Shown here: positions 50,887 through 62,722 of the stretch, piece after piece
How the letters are laid out: the number at the start of each line of letters is the position of its first letter
Numbering within the stretch: position 1 is the first letter of the stretch
NCBI RefSeq assembly: GCF_001522545.3
Contig: NC_031768.1
Span: forward strand, 6,881,555 to 6,945,554
Length of the DNA stretch: 64,000 bases
Source: Parus major
Taxonomy: Eukaryota > Chordata > Aves > Passeriformes > Paridae
Reading direction: 5' to 3'
The notes under the pieces: model-generated
What the model was told of the DNA's origin: nothing
The model's input: the letters and a program-made list of their open reading frames with translations, nothing else
The model's database searches: none
Translations under genes and position numbers: made by a program

Positions 50887-51108
50887 AGTCACTGGGTTGG
50901 AGGAGACCTTCAAGATCATCAAGTCCAACCCAGCCCTAACACCTCAACTAGATCATGGCACCCTGTGCTACATCCAGTCTTTTTTTAAACACATCCAGGG
51001 ATGGTGACTCCACCACCCCTCTGGGCAGACCATTCCAGTACTTTATAACCCTTTCTGTAAAAAACTATTTCCAAATTTCCAACCTATATTTCCCTTGGCA
51101 CAGCTTAG
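50823..51108 (-). mobile_element. CR1 LINE 3' fragment, minus strand
   Basis: Reverse-oriented CR1 tail: terminal repeat array, gggttggaggagaccttc, aagatcatcaagtccaaccc, the catccagggatggtgactcc block, ctctgggcagaccattccag and tcccttggcacagctta. It is the best-preserved tail in the window and therefore probably one of the younger insertions. Only the last 220 or so bases of the element proper are present, and they are non-coding. Confidence 0.95.
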
Positions 51109-53876
51109 TTTGAATATCAGAAACCAGAGGCTAACACTGAAAGACAGAAGAAATTGCATTCCCAAAAGCATATATTTAATTTCAGACATGTCTTTGTAGG
51201 GAATGTTTGTACAAACAACTGTGAGAAGCTAAGGCTTTTTAAATGTAAAAGAATATAGTAACAGACATTAACTTAGAGAGCACAGATTCCTGAGAATTAA
51301 AAGTTCTTTTCCTCTCAGATGCAGAAACATTTGCTGAATAAATAAGTGGGGAAGAGAAGCTGATGGTATCTTTAAGGAAACCCATGTAATACATTAAGAT
51401 ACACAAAAAATCAAAGTGTTTATTTGGCAAAAATGCCCACTCTCCTGCCCAAGAGCATAAAGGCTGTGTCTGTGTCCCAACATTCAGCTCCCCTGTGCCA
51501 GCAACAGGACTAACTTCATTGTGCAGGTCTACAAAGTCTGGGGGTGGTTTCTTTGGTTGTTTTTCTCAGAGAAGAACAAATAAAAAAATAAAAAAATATA
51601 TTAATAAAAGCATTTCACAGAAACAAGAACCCATTTACGAGCTCTGCTAAGAATGCCAGCTCTTCCCCTGAGGTGTGGAAAACTGTGGCAATGGTAGACA
51701 GGAGAAATTATATAAAGGTGACACTGTTAAAGTAGATTGCTCTTTAATTGTCTGCCCTGGGCAAATAATATCATCTTTTTCCATTCTTCATTCTGCTTCT
51801 CCCCCACATCCCTGACACTAATGTAAAGTTTCGTGTTCTGACTATTAATAAACTGGTAATGTTATAAAAATCTTACATCTAGTTGAATAATACTGACTTA
51901 ACAACCAAACCACTGATCAAATTTATTTCTGTGTAAAGGAAGAATGTCTGCTTTGATATCAGTGGCACTGTATTAGCTTAAACTTGAAGATCAGAGTCAC
52001 TGTTAAGATTCCTTTCTAGGATAAAGCTTTTTTCCTCTCCTGTTCATTTCTCTGCAGTCTGAGGCCAGTTTAATTTTCAAGAACCACATTGCTTCAAGAG
52101 CAGACTACAGACAAATTCCCACCGGCTTGATTGAAAGGGGAATTTTAAGCTGATGCAATCAAGCAAAGGAAAATATAAGATGTTTTGAAACTTCTTTCCA
52201 AGGAGGTATTTTCAACTGGGTTAAGAGTAGTTCACACTGATTTGGTCTGAGAGGAAAAATAAGCTTCCACACCTTTTACAAGGTTTGTCCTCAGCTCCAG
52301 GTCACAGCCCACCAGCTGAGGTGCAGGAACTAACTCAGCACCCACACTCAGTCCTGGGAGCACAAAGGGGCAGCAGTTCCACAAACAAGTCCAGCCCAAA
52401 TGTGAGCATCTGTCTGATCTTAGCTGAAGTCAATTCCTTCCTCATTTGACCTAAGCCTGAATAATCCATTATCCCTCTGAAATACAAATACCTATACAAG
52501 CTTTGGGCTTGTTGACCAGATCAAATACAAATTGATTCAAGTTGCATCAATACAATTTAAGTTTCCTCACTTGTACCACACTCCATATCCTTGGGTAAGC
52601 ACTTTCCATCAGCTTGGGTATTTTGCCCATGAACAAAATGCAGATTTCAACAGCCTCTTGTTAACCAACATAAATGTTCTGTGCCTCACAGAGAGGCTCC
52701 CAGAAATCCTTATCCCTGCTTTTCTTATGCTTGATCCTGGACCTGCTATGCATTTCTCTTGGATCTCATGGCTGTGATGCCTGTGACTGGGAGAAGAGCA
52801 GCTTGAAGGATCAGCCTCCAGAGCCCTGGTTATGGTGGGTACAGAGAGGCCCATGGTCCCATCAGCAGCACCACAGCCCCATGCTGACCAGTGCTTCTCC
52901 TGGCCTCAGAGGGAAGACCCTAAGAAAATATTCTTCATATTTTCAGTGTACGCCTACAAACTCATTCTCTGTGAATGCTATGCTTTTCCCTTGTTATATG
53001 CCTAAAATCAAAGCTTCACTTGCTTGCTGGATCCAGCACACAGGAATGCCTTGTTAGTCCTCCTTTGAATATCCCTCCAGTTGGAGCTCTGACATTTTTG
53101 TCCAAACTCTTCTTTTTTCAGACTGTAGCACCTTGATACCAATATTGTTTTGGATCCTCATTCTGGCCTCTTTTTCATCACAGCAGCTTTATTTTCTGTG
53201 CAGCACACTCTAGGAACAGCTGCTGCTATTCCACCAGGATATTCCTGCTTCCCTCAGTCTGGCTGTTGGGAGGCTGCAGGTGCTCTCCAGCCCCACCATT
53301 TCTCTCTGTGCTGATGGATGACCCAAAACTTCCTGGGTATTCCCCGAATTCAGGTGTGCCAGGGAAGTGTTTCTGCAGCCCACACCAGCCACAGGAGCAC
53401 CTGAGAAAGGCTATTTCCACAACTGGGTTTTTAACTTCCTTTTTTAATTTCAGGGATCTCAACCTCTGCAGCAATACTGCTGCTATAGAACTGCAGGCCT
53501 AAGTCTGCTTGGCTTTTACTACACATCCTGCCTTGCTCCCAGCTGTTACATATTTGAGGAGAAGCCTGTGTAAAGCCCACCCTGTGCCCCACCAAATCAC
53601 AGGGGGTGCTGGCTGGACCTTGTCTCCAGGGGATGAGCTGGTCCCTGTGCCTCTCAAAGGGGACATCCCCCCATCTCCTCAGCACCCCAGCCTCACCTCT
53701 AGCTGCTAGACTTCACAGGAGCAGGCAGGAATTTGGGATCAGCATTTCCTCACAAGTGGAAGGGTTTGCCAGTCAGCCTGAAACTCTTTTGAAAACTAGA
53801 CCAGTGTTCTGCAAAGAAAAAACAAGCTTAATAAAACAGTCTTGGAACAAATTTATAAAAATGAAAAGGAAGTGCT
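51109..53876. other. intergenic DNA, no gene seen
   Basis: Unique sequence, A-rich at about 51578-51610. The largest frame (52674-53057, plus, 127 codons) has no recognisable domain. Confidence 0.55.
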
Positions 53877-53891
53877 CTCTCTCTCTCTCAG
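53877..53891 (+). repeat. short (CT)n tract
   Basis: About seven CT units ending in cag. It resembles a polypyrimidine tract and acceptor, but no exon could be supported downstream. Confidence 0.85.
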
Positions 53892-56800
53892 CTAACTGCA
53901 TGCTGGCTGGGCTCCAGTTGCTGCTCTCTTTATTTCATCCAGCTGAAGTGCTGTTGGGGCCTGTCTCAGCTCCAAGAGCCACAGTCAGAGCCTGGAAAGC
54001 CTGAGCAGTTAATATTGAACTCAAACACCTTCATTACTTTCCAGCTCCTTAGGCCCAGAACAGGGATGCTGCCCTGGGGGGATGCTCCCATTCCCACAGA
54101 GCCCTTCTCTCTTTGCACACTGTACAGATGCAGAAACATCAAACAGAGTGTTACCTGCAGCTGATAAAGTCAATCTTTAATCAAGAGATGCATTTTTACC
54201 ATGCAGGTCTTACAACCTGCCCTTAGGAATGTGGATATCCCCTGGTATCCTGGCATCTCTCTTGGTGTGGCCAGTGAACTCCAGCCTTTCCTGACCATAA
54301 ACATAGGGAATAACAGCTGGGGTAGTAATTTTCCCTGCAAGCAGCCCATCCACTTTCTGTGGATGAGATGCTCTCTGCACCCCAGCAGGGTGACATTTAA
54401 TCCTAAACCCACTGTGATGAAACATCTCTCCTGCCAAAAAAAGGGTGTGTTTACCCTCACTCTCCCCAGAAACACTTCTTCCCCCCTTTCCTTACAAGCA
54501 TCCCTGCTCTGACCCTGTGAGCAGCCAGCTCAGGCTGAGCTGCTCTGCAGTCTGGGCTTTTCTTGTTGAGGTTCCTGAGCCAACACATCGAGGGGTTGAA
54601 CACACAGCAGTGCCCGTGCTGAGGAAGCAGCTGGAGCCAGAGGTTTCTGTGGACAAGGAGGAGTGAGGCCATTGATTTCAGAAGCAGCCCATGGTCAAGT
54701 CAGCTTAACCACTCATTTCATGCCCAGTCGCTACACCTGAAAGCTGCATTTTGTACTAACACATAAAATCATTGTCATGTGCTGTACAAACAGAGGATGT
54801 GATTAGAGACACAGGTGACAGTGGGAACTAACAGGAGAGTGGAGAACAAGTTACTGATTTGACTGACCAAGTTCTGATGCCAGGCTTCATTGCTGAGTCC
54901 AAGGACAATTTGGCATGCCAGAATTGGACCTTAAGCGATGCAGACCTTTAGTGTGTGCATAGGTTGGACATTCATTCATTTCCCACACTAAATTTGGAGT
55001 TGGGTGATTCTACAGCTCCTTTGAGGCTCATCTTTCCATCACACCATGATGCCACATCACCATTCAATGCATCTCAAAGCTGCAGCCTCCAAGCTCTGCT
55101 CCACTCACAGTCAGAACCAACACTCAAATGTATTTCAGAGCACAGGTTTGTAAACTCACAAATGGCATAGTTACAATAGGTTATGAAACCACTCCCTTGC
55201 CTGGCTTTGGTAGTTTCATGTTTGGTTTTGGTGAAAACAGTGACGACTTTCTTGAAGAGCTGTTCTGTCATCTCTGTTATGGGGGTAGTGGCAAATGTCA
55301 CTTGAATCTTCACCTAGCAGACAGCTGAAACTCAGCTTAATACTTGTGGACTTCCATTTTTAAGTGCTTGTTGCTCAACTGTTTCAACAATTTAGATAAG
55401 CTGGAAAAATGCATCGAAGACACACACCAGCCTTCTGGCAATTAATTTATTTCAAGGTACTTGATGAAATATGGAGAGCAACAGCTAAACCTAACAATGA
55501 ATGATGCCAAAAGCTACCTTCAGTGGTGAAGGCTTGTACTCACCACAGTGTATTAAGTTTTGAAGTGAGCCTGAAAGGTGCTGGGGGGACAGTGAGTAAA
55601 ATGTTGGCGTTTTACTTTAAGAACCTTGATTAGAGTAGAAAATGTTGCCTTAATAAAATATGTTCTATACCTACTCTTAGTAAATCAGAGTGCAATTGAC
55701 GGTCTGTACAGGAGAGGAAGGCTAGAACTCAGCTTGCAAGCAGACTGAATTATTTCTCACTACAGATTTGAGGTTACTGGCAGACAGCCCATGTTGCCAT
55801 TTACTCCTCATAGCAAGCATGTTTTAAAGAATATTTTCCATATAGACAGACACACTGTAGCCACTGAGACTCCAGAGCCTGCCATGGAGGCCATCCTGCC
55901 CTTTGGAGGCTCCAGCTTGATTTCCAGGTAATACAAATCAGAACTGAAATTGCAATTTTATGTCTGTAGCAGAAAACTGCTGGTTCCTTCTCCACATGGC
56001 AGATAACCAAGAGAAGGGCAAAATGTTCTCAAGGAATGAGGAGATGCACACTGCTTTCTTTCCTCCCATGAGCTACAAACAGTGCCTCTTACAGTCCTGA
56101 AATTTGCTTTGAATAGATGCTACCGTGTCTTTATAGGAATAACATCTTCATCTGTAACTGAGGAAACGTTAGGCAGAAAAATTGATAATTGTAATGTTTG
56201 CTTATACTTGATTGTTATTTTTCTTCTTGTTGTCCTTCTCCCTTTTACATTTTAGATAAAAATATCCCCGTATTTAAATGCCTCTTTGGTTTCTATTGAA
56301 ATAACCAATGAAACATTTGCTCTCTCCAACCCCCCCAAAATGATTTTACTCATTGAGATATCTTTTTACCATTCTCCTCAGGGAGAAGGAGCACTCTGTG
56401 GCCCATGCAGATGTATGACCTATGAGGTATTCTCAGCAATATGTTATGGCTGTGTGTTAGTCACTCTTTAGAGAAACCCTTAGGCTACTGCTTTTTTGTA
56501 TTATCAAAATAAAATTGCACCCATTTCTGGGTTACTAATTGATGCAAATTATACTGACATAACTGGTGAATTTCCTGCTTGAAATTAGCAGCCATTTCAA
56601 TGGCAAAATCATTGAAAAAGAAAGGGACTAAATAAATAAAAAATGCTGTTTGTTGTGTTGTTGTCTAGGCTGAATCTGCTAATGTTTTTAAAGTACTTTG
56701 TAAGTTATTTTCTTTTAATCAGCTCAGCTGGAATTCAGAGGCCAATGTTTTACCACTAATGTGTGATCTGGTTGGGTTTGTTTGAAACTGTTGCTGGATC

Positions 56801-57794
56801 AGAATTTGCACAGTTACAAAAACTGTGGTTCTATCAGTGCTCAGGATGGAGGGAAAGGGGAAAAAGGGGGGAACAAGGGAGGCAGGGTGGGAAGGAGACA
56901 AAGTGTTTTATTACAGATGGCCAACATATCCACAATCAACACTAAGATTAGCCAGAACTTCCTTCTCTTCTTTCATTTTTTCATGTAATTAGCAGACTTC
57001 TTTTCAGAAGTCAAAAACTCAGAGAGGAGATCCAGAAAAACGTGTCTGTTTTAATAATTATTTTCTTCTGACTCTCCCAAAACATCCTCCTTTTGGCTGG
57101 CCAAACAGACCTCTAGCAATAGCCTGTCTTTCCTGCTCCTCCTCACCCTAACCCCATTATTTCCAAAGCCATTCAGCAAAGCAGTGTTTTGAGTTTTTGT
57201 AAAAGCCATGAATGGAGAGCCTTGACCATTTCTAGATCTCCTCACAACACAGGCATGAACTGTAGGTCAGCTCTGAGCAGTAACCAAAATTCACTACACA
57301 AAAGGGAGGTGCTGAGGAAACCTGTAACCAAAGCACTTAAAATTATGAATAATTGCTCATCCAGTCTTTTGCAGAAAGAGTGTGCAGTCAGGACAGGTAC
57401 AGCCCAGAGCAAGAAGCTGCACCACTGCCAGAGATGAATGGTTTGGGGTTAAAGTTTCCTTTTTCTGTTTCCTGGTAGCTCCAGGGCTGATGGTGAGTGT
57501 GGCCTCAGGGTGGGAAGGCAGCAAGGAGCAGTGGAGGGTTGTGGCTAAAGGACATGAAATTATTCACACTAATGCTTCTCAGTGTTAGAACAGGAAAGAA
57601 CCTCCCTTTATTTTCTGACTCCAGCATTTATAGATTCTCAACAATGACCAGGGATTGGATAATTAAGTTTCCACCTTCCCAAGCACACTGGCCATGCTAA
57701 ATGTCCATTAAAAGACATTTATTAGAAGGAATGTGATAAACAACTCATGTTTATAGAACTTTCATGGGAAAGTAACTAAAACTATGAAAACATT
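53892..57794. other. intergenic DNA, no gene seen
   Basis: Unique sequence. Frames of 60-103 codons (for example 54201-54512 plus, 54170-54475 minus) overlap on both strands and show no domain. Confidence 0.5.
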
Positions 57795-57952
57795 ATCAGA
57801 AGGCTTTAGTTTTCAGGGTGACATCTCACCCTTTCACCTTTAAGAAAGAAAAAGAAAAAAGAAACATGAGCAAAGAAAATGAACAATATTCTAAACAATC
57901 AAAAAGGAAAATAAACAATGTTCTAAACAATCAGAAGGCTCTAGTTTCATGG
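57795..57952 (+). repeat. local duplication cluster with 32-bp tandem repeat
   Basis: Two adjacent 32-base units (57875-57906 and 57907-57938), each with GAACAAT/AAACAAT then TTCTAAACAATC, differ at about four positions. In addition TCAGAAGGCT plus TAGTTT occurs at about 57797 and again at about 57931. This suggests repeated slippage in A-rich DNA. Confidence 0.75.
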
Positions 57953-58008
57953 TGATAGAGGGTGAGGTGCCACGCTGAGGAACACTGCTGTTTGTCTCTT
58001 ACTTCAAT
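57953..58008. other. unique spacer
   Basis: Short unique sequence between the duplication cluster and CR1. Confidence 0.5.
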
Positions 58009-58182
58009 TCACAGCCTAGAGAATCATTTAGGCTTGAAAAGCCCTCTAAGATCATCAACCCAACCAATAACCCAGCATTGCCAAGTCCATCCCTAAACCA
58101 TGTCCCTAAACACCACATCTTCACTTTTATTTTTTAATACCTCCAGGGATGGTGCTTCAGCCACTTCCCTGGGCAGCCTGTT
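58009..58182 (-). mobile_element. CR1 3' fragment, minus strand
   Basis: Reverse CR1 tail: decayed terminal repeat (attcacagcctagagaatc), tttaggcttgaaaagccctc, taagatcatcaacccaac, ccaagtccatccctaaacc, ctccagggatggtgcttcag and cctgggcagcctgtt, then abrupt loss of similarity. Confidence 0.92.
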
Positions 58183-59725
58183 AGAAGCTGGCAAGTGCTC
58201 AAGTGTTGCCTGAAATAGATGAAATGTGTAAATGTCTCCTTCAAAAAAAAAGTGCCTATGGTGCTCATGGGATGGGCACTGCTCTTGGAAAACTCTTGTC
58301 ACTCTTTCCTTACTCAAAACACTTTCCCCTTGAAGTTCACACATTACATGCCAGCACGGGGGTGTCTTCTAATTTAGTGTTAGCAGGAAAAAAAAACACA
58401 AAAACATCCTAAATCTCATTATGCAATTGTGATTCCCCTGGGACAACAGGCAATCTTGTTGCTGTAAACTTCCTCTTCACCATAGTCATGCTGTGCCCTT
58501 TACTCTCTTACTTCTTTAATCTCAGCAATAGATTTGTGACTAATATAATATTTTAAGAGCTTTGGAGCAGGGATCACAGCAATTTCCTGGAGCTAGGATG
58601 AGATTACAACACTCAAAGATGCAACACATTAATAAAAACAAATTAATCTTCTACAATACAAGGAATATCTTGAAGCATATTTATTAATTCCACTGGGATT
58701 ATATGAACTTCTCAGGTCCTTAGGAATTTCTTGTATTGTGCTGTAATTTATGCTAGAGAGACTAGATCTGGTACCAGCCTGTTTATCTGTCTATGAACAG
58801 GTCAAGGATTAAGTGTTATCAGTGCATTAATAGACTTGCCTGGAGAGAACAAGGGAAAATGCATCATCAACAAAGGCAACCTTGCTAAAGTTTAAAATTG
58901 TTGAGTTTCCAAAATCTGTTGCAGAATACAAAATCTGTTGTAGAGTAGGCTCTCAGCATCATGTACCATTGAAGAGAGAAAATGTAGCTCTACCGTGGCT
59001 TCCCAAGGGGAATTCTCTGTGGGATGAGAGCCCAGGGTACCTGCAGTAAACCTGCTCAGCTGGTGAGTCCAGGGACAGCTGGGCTGGAGCATCCCCCCTC
59101 CATGGGAGAGGGAGCCTGGCAGGGACAGCAGAGAGGCCAGGCTGGTGGGCAGTGTCAGAGCCTGTTTATCTCTGGGCTGTTCCTGGGGTTTGGTGACAAG
59201 AAATCAAACAGGACTGCTCTATGAAGGTCCTGAAAGGGGATTTCCAGGGGAGTTATGTGGATATAAAAATCTCCCTGGCTTCAAAAATTTTACATTTTCT
59301 TAAGTCTTCCTTGCTCTGCTGTCTGACCTCCCAAGACAGTGCTGGGCCTCTTGTGACCACACCTCCATGTGCACCTGTGACCACCCTTGTTTGGATTCCA
59401 GATCCCAGGGCATGGCTGAAATTAGCATTTCCTTAGGCTGCACTTTTTACCCCCTGTTTATCTGTGACAATAATGTGTGCCTAGTCTATATACTCTGCAT
59501 TTTGTGCTTTTATAACTGCACTATAAATTGACTCATTCCTGCAACCAGCTCAACCTGGGGTGCTGGGGATGGCTAATATTTGAGCATGCTGATGAGCCAC
59601 ATGGCTTTGTATTCATCTCCTCAAATACTCATGCCTTGCTCACCAAGTGCAAAAAAGCTTTATTCATACAGAAAAAAGGTTTGTTTAACCTGAATAGTGT
59701 CGCTTAATGCTGACACCAGAAAGTC

Positions 59726-59751
59726 AGAAACCTGCACATCAGCAGGTTTCT
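59726..59751. repeat. hairpin, 10-bp stem
   Basis: AGAAACCTGC and GCAGGTTTCT are perfect reverse complements around the 6-base loop ACATCA. A short T run follows on the plus strand. Confidence 0.8.
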
Positions 59752-60929
59752 TTTGTAATCTCTTGAGGTTCTACTTCAGCTGTTCTCTGCCCAGCTTGAA
59801 TGTCTATTTGCCTCATCACAAATGATTGCTGATTTATTGTCAAGGCTAAAATTACCTACTCTAAATCCCTGCTAACTACTTCACTTACAAAAAGTGATGA
59901 AGAAAAAAACTAGGCGGGGTTTTTTTGTTCCCCCAGGATTTTACTGGGCTAATGTCCTCAACCCCTAATTGAGGCTAAGGGAAATTAGATCACAAAAAGC
60001 TACATTAAAGTAACATTAAGAATCTGAATTGAAGTTGCAATAGTGATGAATTTCAAAGATGGAGCTGAAATTCCCACTGAGCAGCCTCTCCTTACTGCAT
60101 CCTTAAGCACGGAGACATCACAGAGCAGGAGGCCACTGCCTGCAGATTGGAGACCCATGGGCTCTGTTGGGAAACCAAACTGGGCCATGGGCTGGGCTCA
60201 AACACCACCTGTGACTACACAGGGTTTACACCTTAGTGCACCTTAGTGTGGTTAAATTCATGATTCTGCCACAGAGAGTGGTCCAGGAGCAGCACTGAAC
60301 CCTGGCTGCCCTCGTTTGGATAAATGGGAGAGGACTCCCCCTCCCTGGGAGAAGGAAACACATCAGTGTGGGAGCAGGTAGTGAGGAAGAGCTTGCTCCT
60401 GTCTGTTTTCTTTCTTAAAGCAGTCATATCTGTTTAGTAATTTTTAAGAATGATAGCCCCATTAGGTGACAGCCAGCACCTTACACTTTGAATTTTGTTT
60501 CTGAAATTCCTTTCATTTTTCTCCCTCCTGTCCTTTCTGCTTTGGATTGAGCTGTATCCTCAGTGCATCCTTCCTCTCCTCTTGGCCTGTCAAGAAACTT
60601 AACTGAGTCTGACTGCACTCAGATCAAGCACAGCTCCTCAAGGGAACAGTGCAACCCAAATAAAATTAAATGTAGGGATTAAGATGAGTAGGGGAGGATG
60701 TGATTAACACAATCAATTAACCCAAGTTCTCCTGTGTGGAATGAGACCTACCGCATCCATGGTAAATTCTCATTAAGTTACTAATTTTATCATGGATGAA
60801 CATAGAGATAACCCATCTCTGTCCCTTTTTGTGGCAGAAGTTCGTGAGACACCAGTGAAGATGTGCACAGCCACGCTGAGCCTGGTGCTCTGGTACTTGG
60901 CCAGGTGCTCTGGCAGACAGGGGGGCTGA

Positions 60930-60950
60930 CTGGTCCTGTGACAGGACCAG
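60930..60950. repeat. 21-base near-palindrome
   Basis: CTGGTCCTGT and ACAGGACCAG flank a single G: a perfect inverted repeat with 10-base arms and a 1-base centre. Confidence 0.85.
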
Positions 60951-61073
60951 CAGCTGACTTCAGGTACTCATCTTCCCGGGCCTGGGAAAATCTGTCTGTG
61001 CAGATTGAGCATCCTGCATGTTTGTGAGGGGAAAAAGACAGGATGGGGAGTGAGAAACACGCCAACATCTTGT

Positions 61074-61102
61074 GACTGATGTATTTTAAATATACATCAG
61101 TC
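61074..61102. repeat. hairpin, 11-bp stem
   Basis: GACTGATGTAT and ATACATCAGTC are perfect reverse complements around the 7-base loop TTTAAAT. This is the strongest hairpin noticed in the window. Confidence 0.85.
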
Positions 61103-61564
61103 CCAGCATGGGGAGTTGGTTCAACAAACACTGAGTGTGGAGCACCCAGAGCCATCCTCGGGATGGAGCTCTGCCTCCAGGGGTGGCCTGCAGAGACAGC
61201 AAATATTGTTTGCTTCAACTTTCATGTGTTCTGGAGAGGACAAAAAACACTTTGATAAGCCATTCACAGACTTCCTCTGGCATAGGGAAATATGGGAGCA
61301 GAGGAATTTAGGAATGACAAGAGGCAGCCCCAGACACCCCCCTGGCTGTTCTCAGCCCCTGGCCCCTTGTATTTCCCCAGTGTTCCATCCTTCCTCCAGT
61401 CTGTTCCCTCAAACCCTGGCTTTGCTGTCGCCCCTGCTCTTGACACCAGCTCTGCTCCTCTCTTCCCAGTCCTGGCTGTCCTTTTGTTCTCATCCAGCCA
61501 CTGCTGCCCTGAGGAGCTGGCAGTCCCATTTCAGCTGCTCCTGTGCTGCCTGTAGTGCCCAGCA

Positions 61565-61670
61565 GTGTGTGAGTGTGAGTGTGAGTGTGAGTGTGAGTGT
61601 CAGTGTCAGTGTGAGTGTGTGTGAGTGTGAGTGTGTGTGTGAGTGTGAGTGTCAGTGTCAGTGTGAGTGC
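61565..61670 (+). repeat. GTGAGT/GTCAGT array with 52-bp higher-order repeat
   Basis: Eleven GTGAGT hexamers, four GTCAGT variants (two pairs) and interspersed GTGT. The GTCAGTGTCAGTGTGAGTG block recurs with a 52-base shift (about 61599 and 61651), so a larger unit was duplicated after the hexamer array formed. A 224-codon plus-strand frame and a 127-codon minus-strand frame pass through it as Val/Ser/Cys and Thr/His/Leu repeats and are artefacts. Confidence 0.92.
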
Positions 61671-62394
61671 AGGAGTGGTCCATGTGCCCACACCGTGCTC
61701 CAGCTGTGCCTGCTGTGTCCAGCAGCCTGCACTAGGTCAAATTATTCCAAAATAGACAAAATTAGTCTCTCCCCCTCTGATGAAACCTAGAGAATTTTAT
61801 TTCTCTCCTCATCTACTCTTTCAAAAAGACACAGAGGTGGTGCTCTAGGGCTTTTAAAATTATATGACAGTTAGCACCTTAAATAAGTGACATTTACAGT
61901 AATTGCAAGGTCCTGAGGAGCCTCCTCACATCCACAGCCCATCAGACCCCAAATGAGCGAGGTCCTGCTTGCCTGAGCAAGGGTTGCTCCAGAGGTTTTC
62001 CTCTCAGGGCTGAGGAACCAGCAGGTGCTGCACGAGCAAGATGTGGGGTTTCAGTCCTGACCAACTTTACAAAGGGACATTTCTGAGCCGTAACAGTCCC
62101 TGCCCAGCCAGCTGCTTCCCATCCCAAAGTATTTCAGCTACGCCAAATAGGTGATTAACGCTTAAAATGAATGCCAGTTCCAGAGTTGTTCACAGGGTTA
62201 GACATATTTATTTCTGTAAACTGGGATCTTATTAAAACCTGACTGCATTAGGAAATACCTTGAGCACAGGTGGTAAAAGAGCCAGTCTTTCCAGAAGGAC
62301 AGAAGGGAGGTTAAAAGTCAGGTACATATTCTTTCATAGAAGCATGTAGATACATTAAAGTGGGACAAGGCTGTTTTTCTGCTCTTTTTGTTTG
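61671..62394. other. intergenic DNA, no gene seen
   Basis: Unique sequence with no recognised gene or repeat. Confidence 0.5.
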
Positions 62395-62402
62395 TATAAA
62401 AG
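62395..62402 (+). promoter_or_regulatory. TATA-box-like TATAAAAG
   Basis: A consensus TATA box preceded by a T/C-rich segment. It lies 85 bases upstream of the exon-like segment at 62480-62722. No independent evidence for transcription exists. Confidence 0.2.
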
Positions 62403-62479
62403 CTGTTTGGCACCTATGTTGTATGTGTTTGTTTGGCAATTGTTTGGTCTGCCATATGGCTTTTCTCTTCCAACTGCAG

Positions 62480-62722
62480 CTTCACATTTTCTAAGAAACA
62501 CAAATCAGAATGACAGGTAAAATAACTGAATTTGTGTCAAAAATAGATGCACCTCTTTTAAGAGGATGTGGATGTAGCATTCATTTAGTATTGGAGAGGG
62601 TCTGGAGAGAGACAAAGTCACTTCCACCACTCCAAAGCATAATAGAATCCTGTTTCTGTATCCACAATGAAGGTTTCCTTCTTCCTTTCACTTCCTTTCC
62701 TTCCAAAATGTCAATGATTTAG
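62480..62722 (+). ncRNA. candidate non-coding exon
   Basis: Bounded by a strong acceptor (pyrimidine tract ttttctcttccaactgcag, AG at 62478-62479) and a consensus donor AG|GTAAGT (GT at 62723). The 243 bases contain a 70-codon frame (62510-62722) whose stop TAG ends exactly at the donor, and in-frame stops occur before it, so a coding exon is unlikely. It may be an exon of a long non-coding RNA or a chance pairing of splice-like sites. Confidence 0.2.

Larger units (their letters stand above)
58183..61564. other. intergenic DNA with three perfect inverted repeats
   Basis: Unique sequence without a recognised gene. Within 1.4 kb it contains three perfect short-loop inverted repeats, listed separately. 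Confidence 0.55.

Noticed and set aside
61116..61790. 224-codon plus-strand open frame, the longest in the window
   Set aside because: About a third is translation of the GTGAGT array as Val/Ser/Cys repeats. The rest is serine/leucine-rich with no domain and no splice support.
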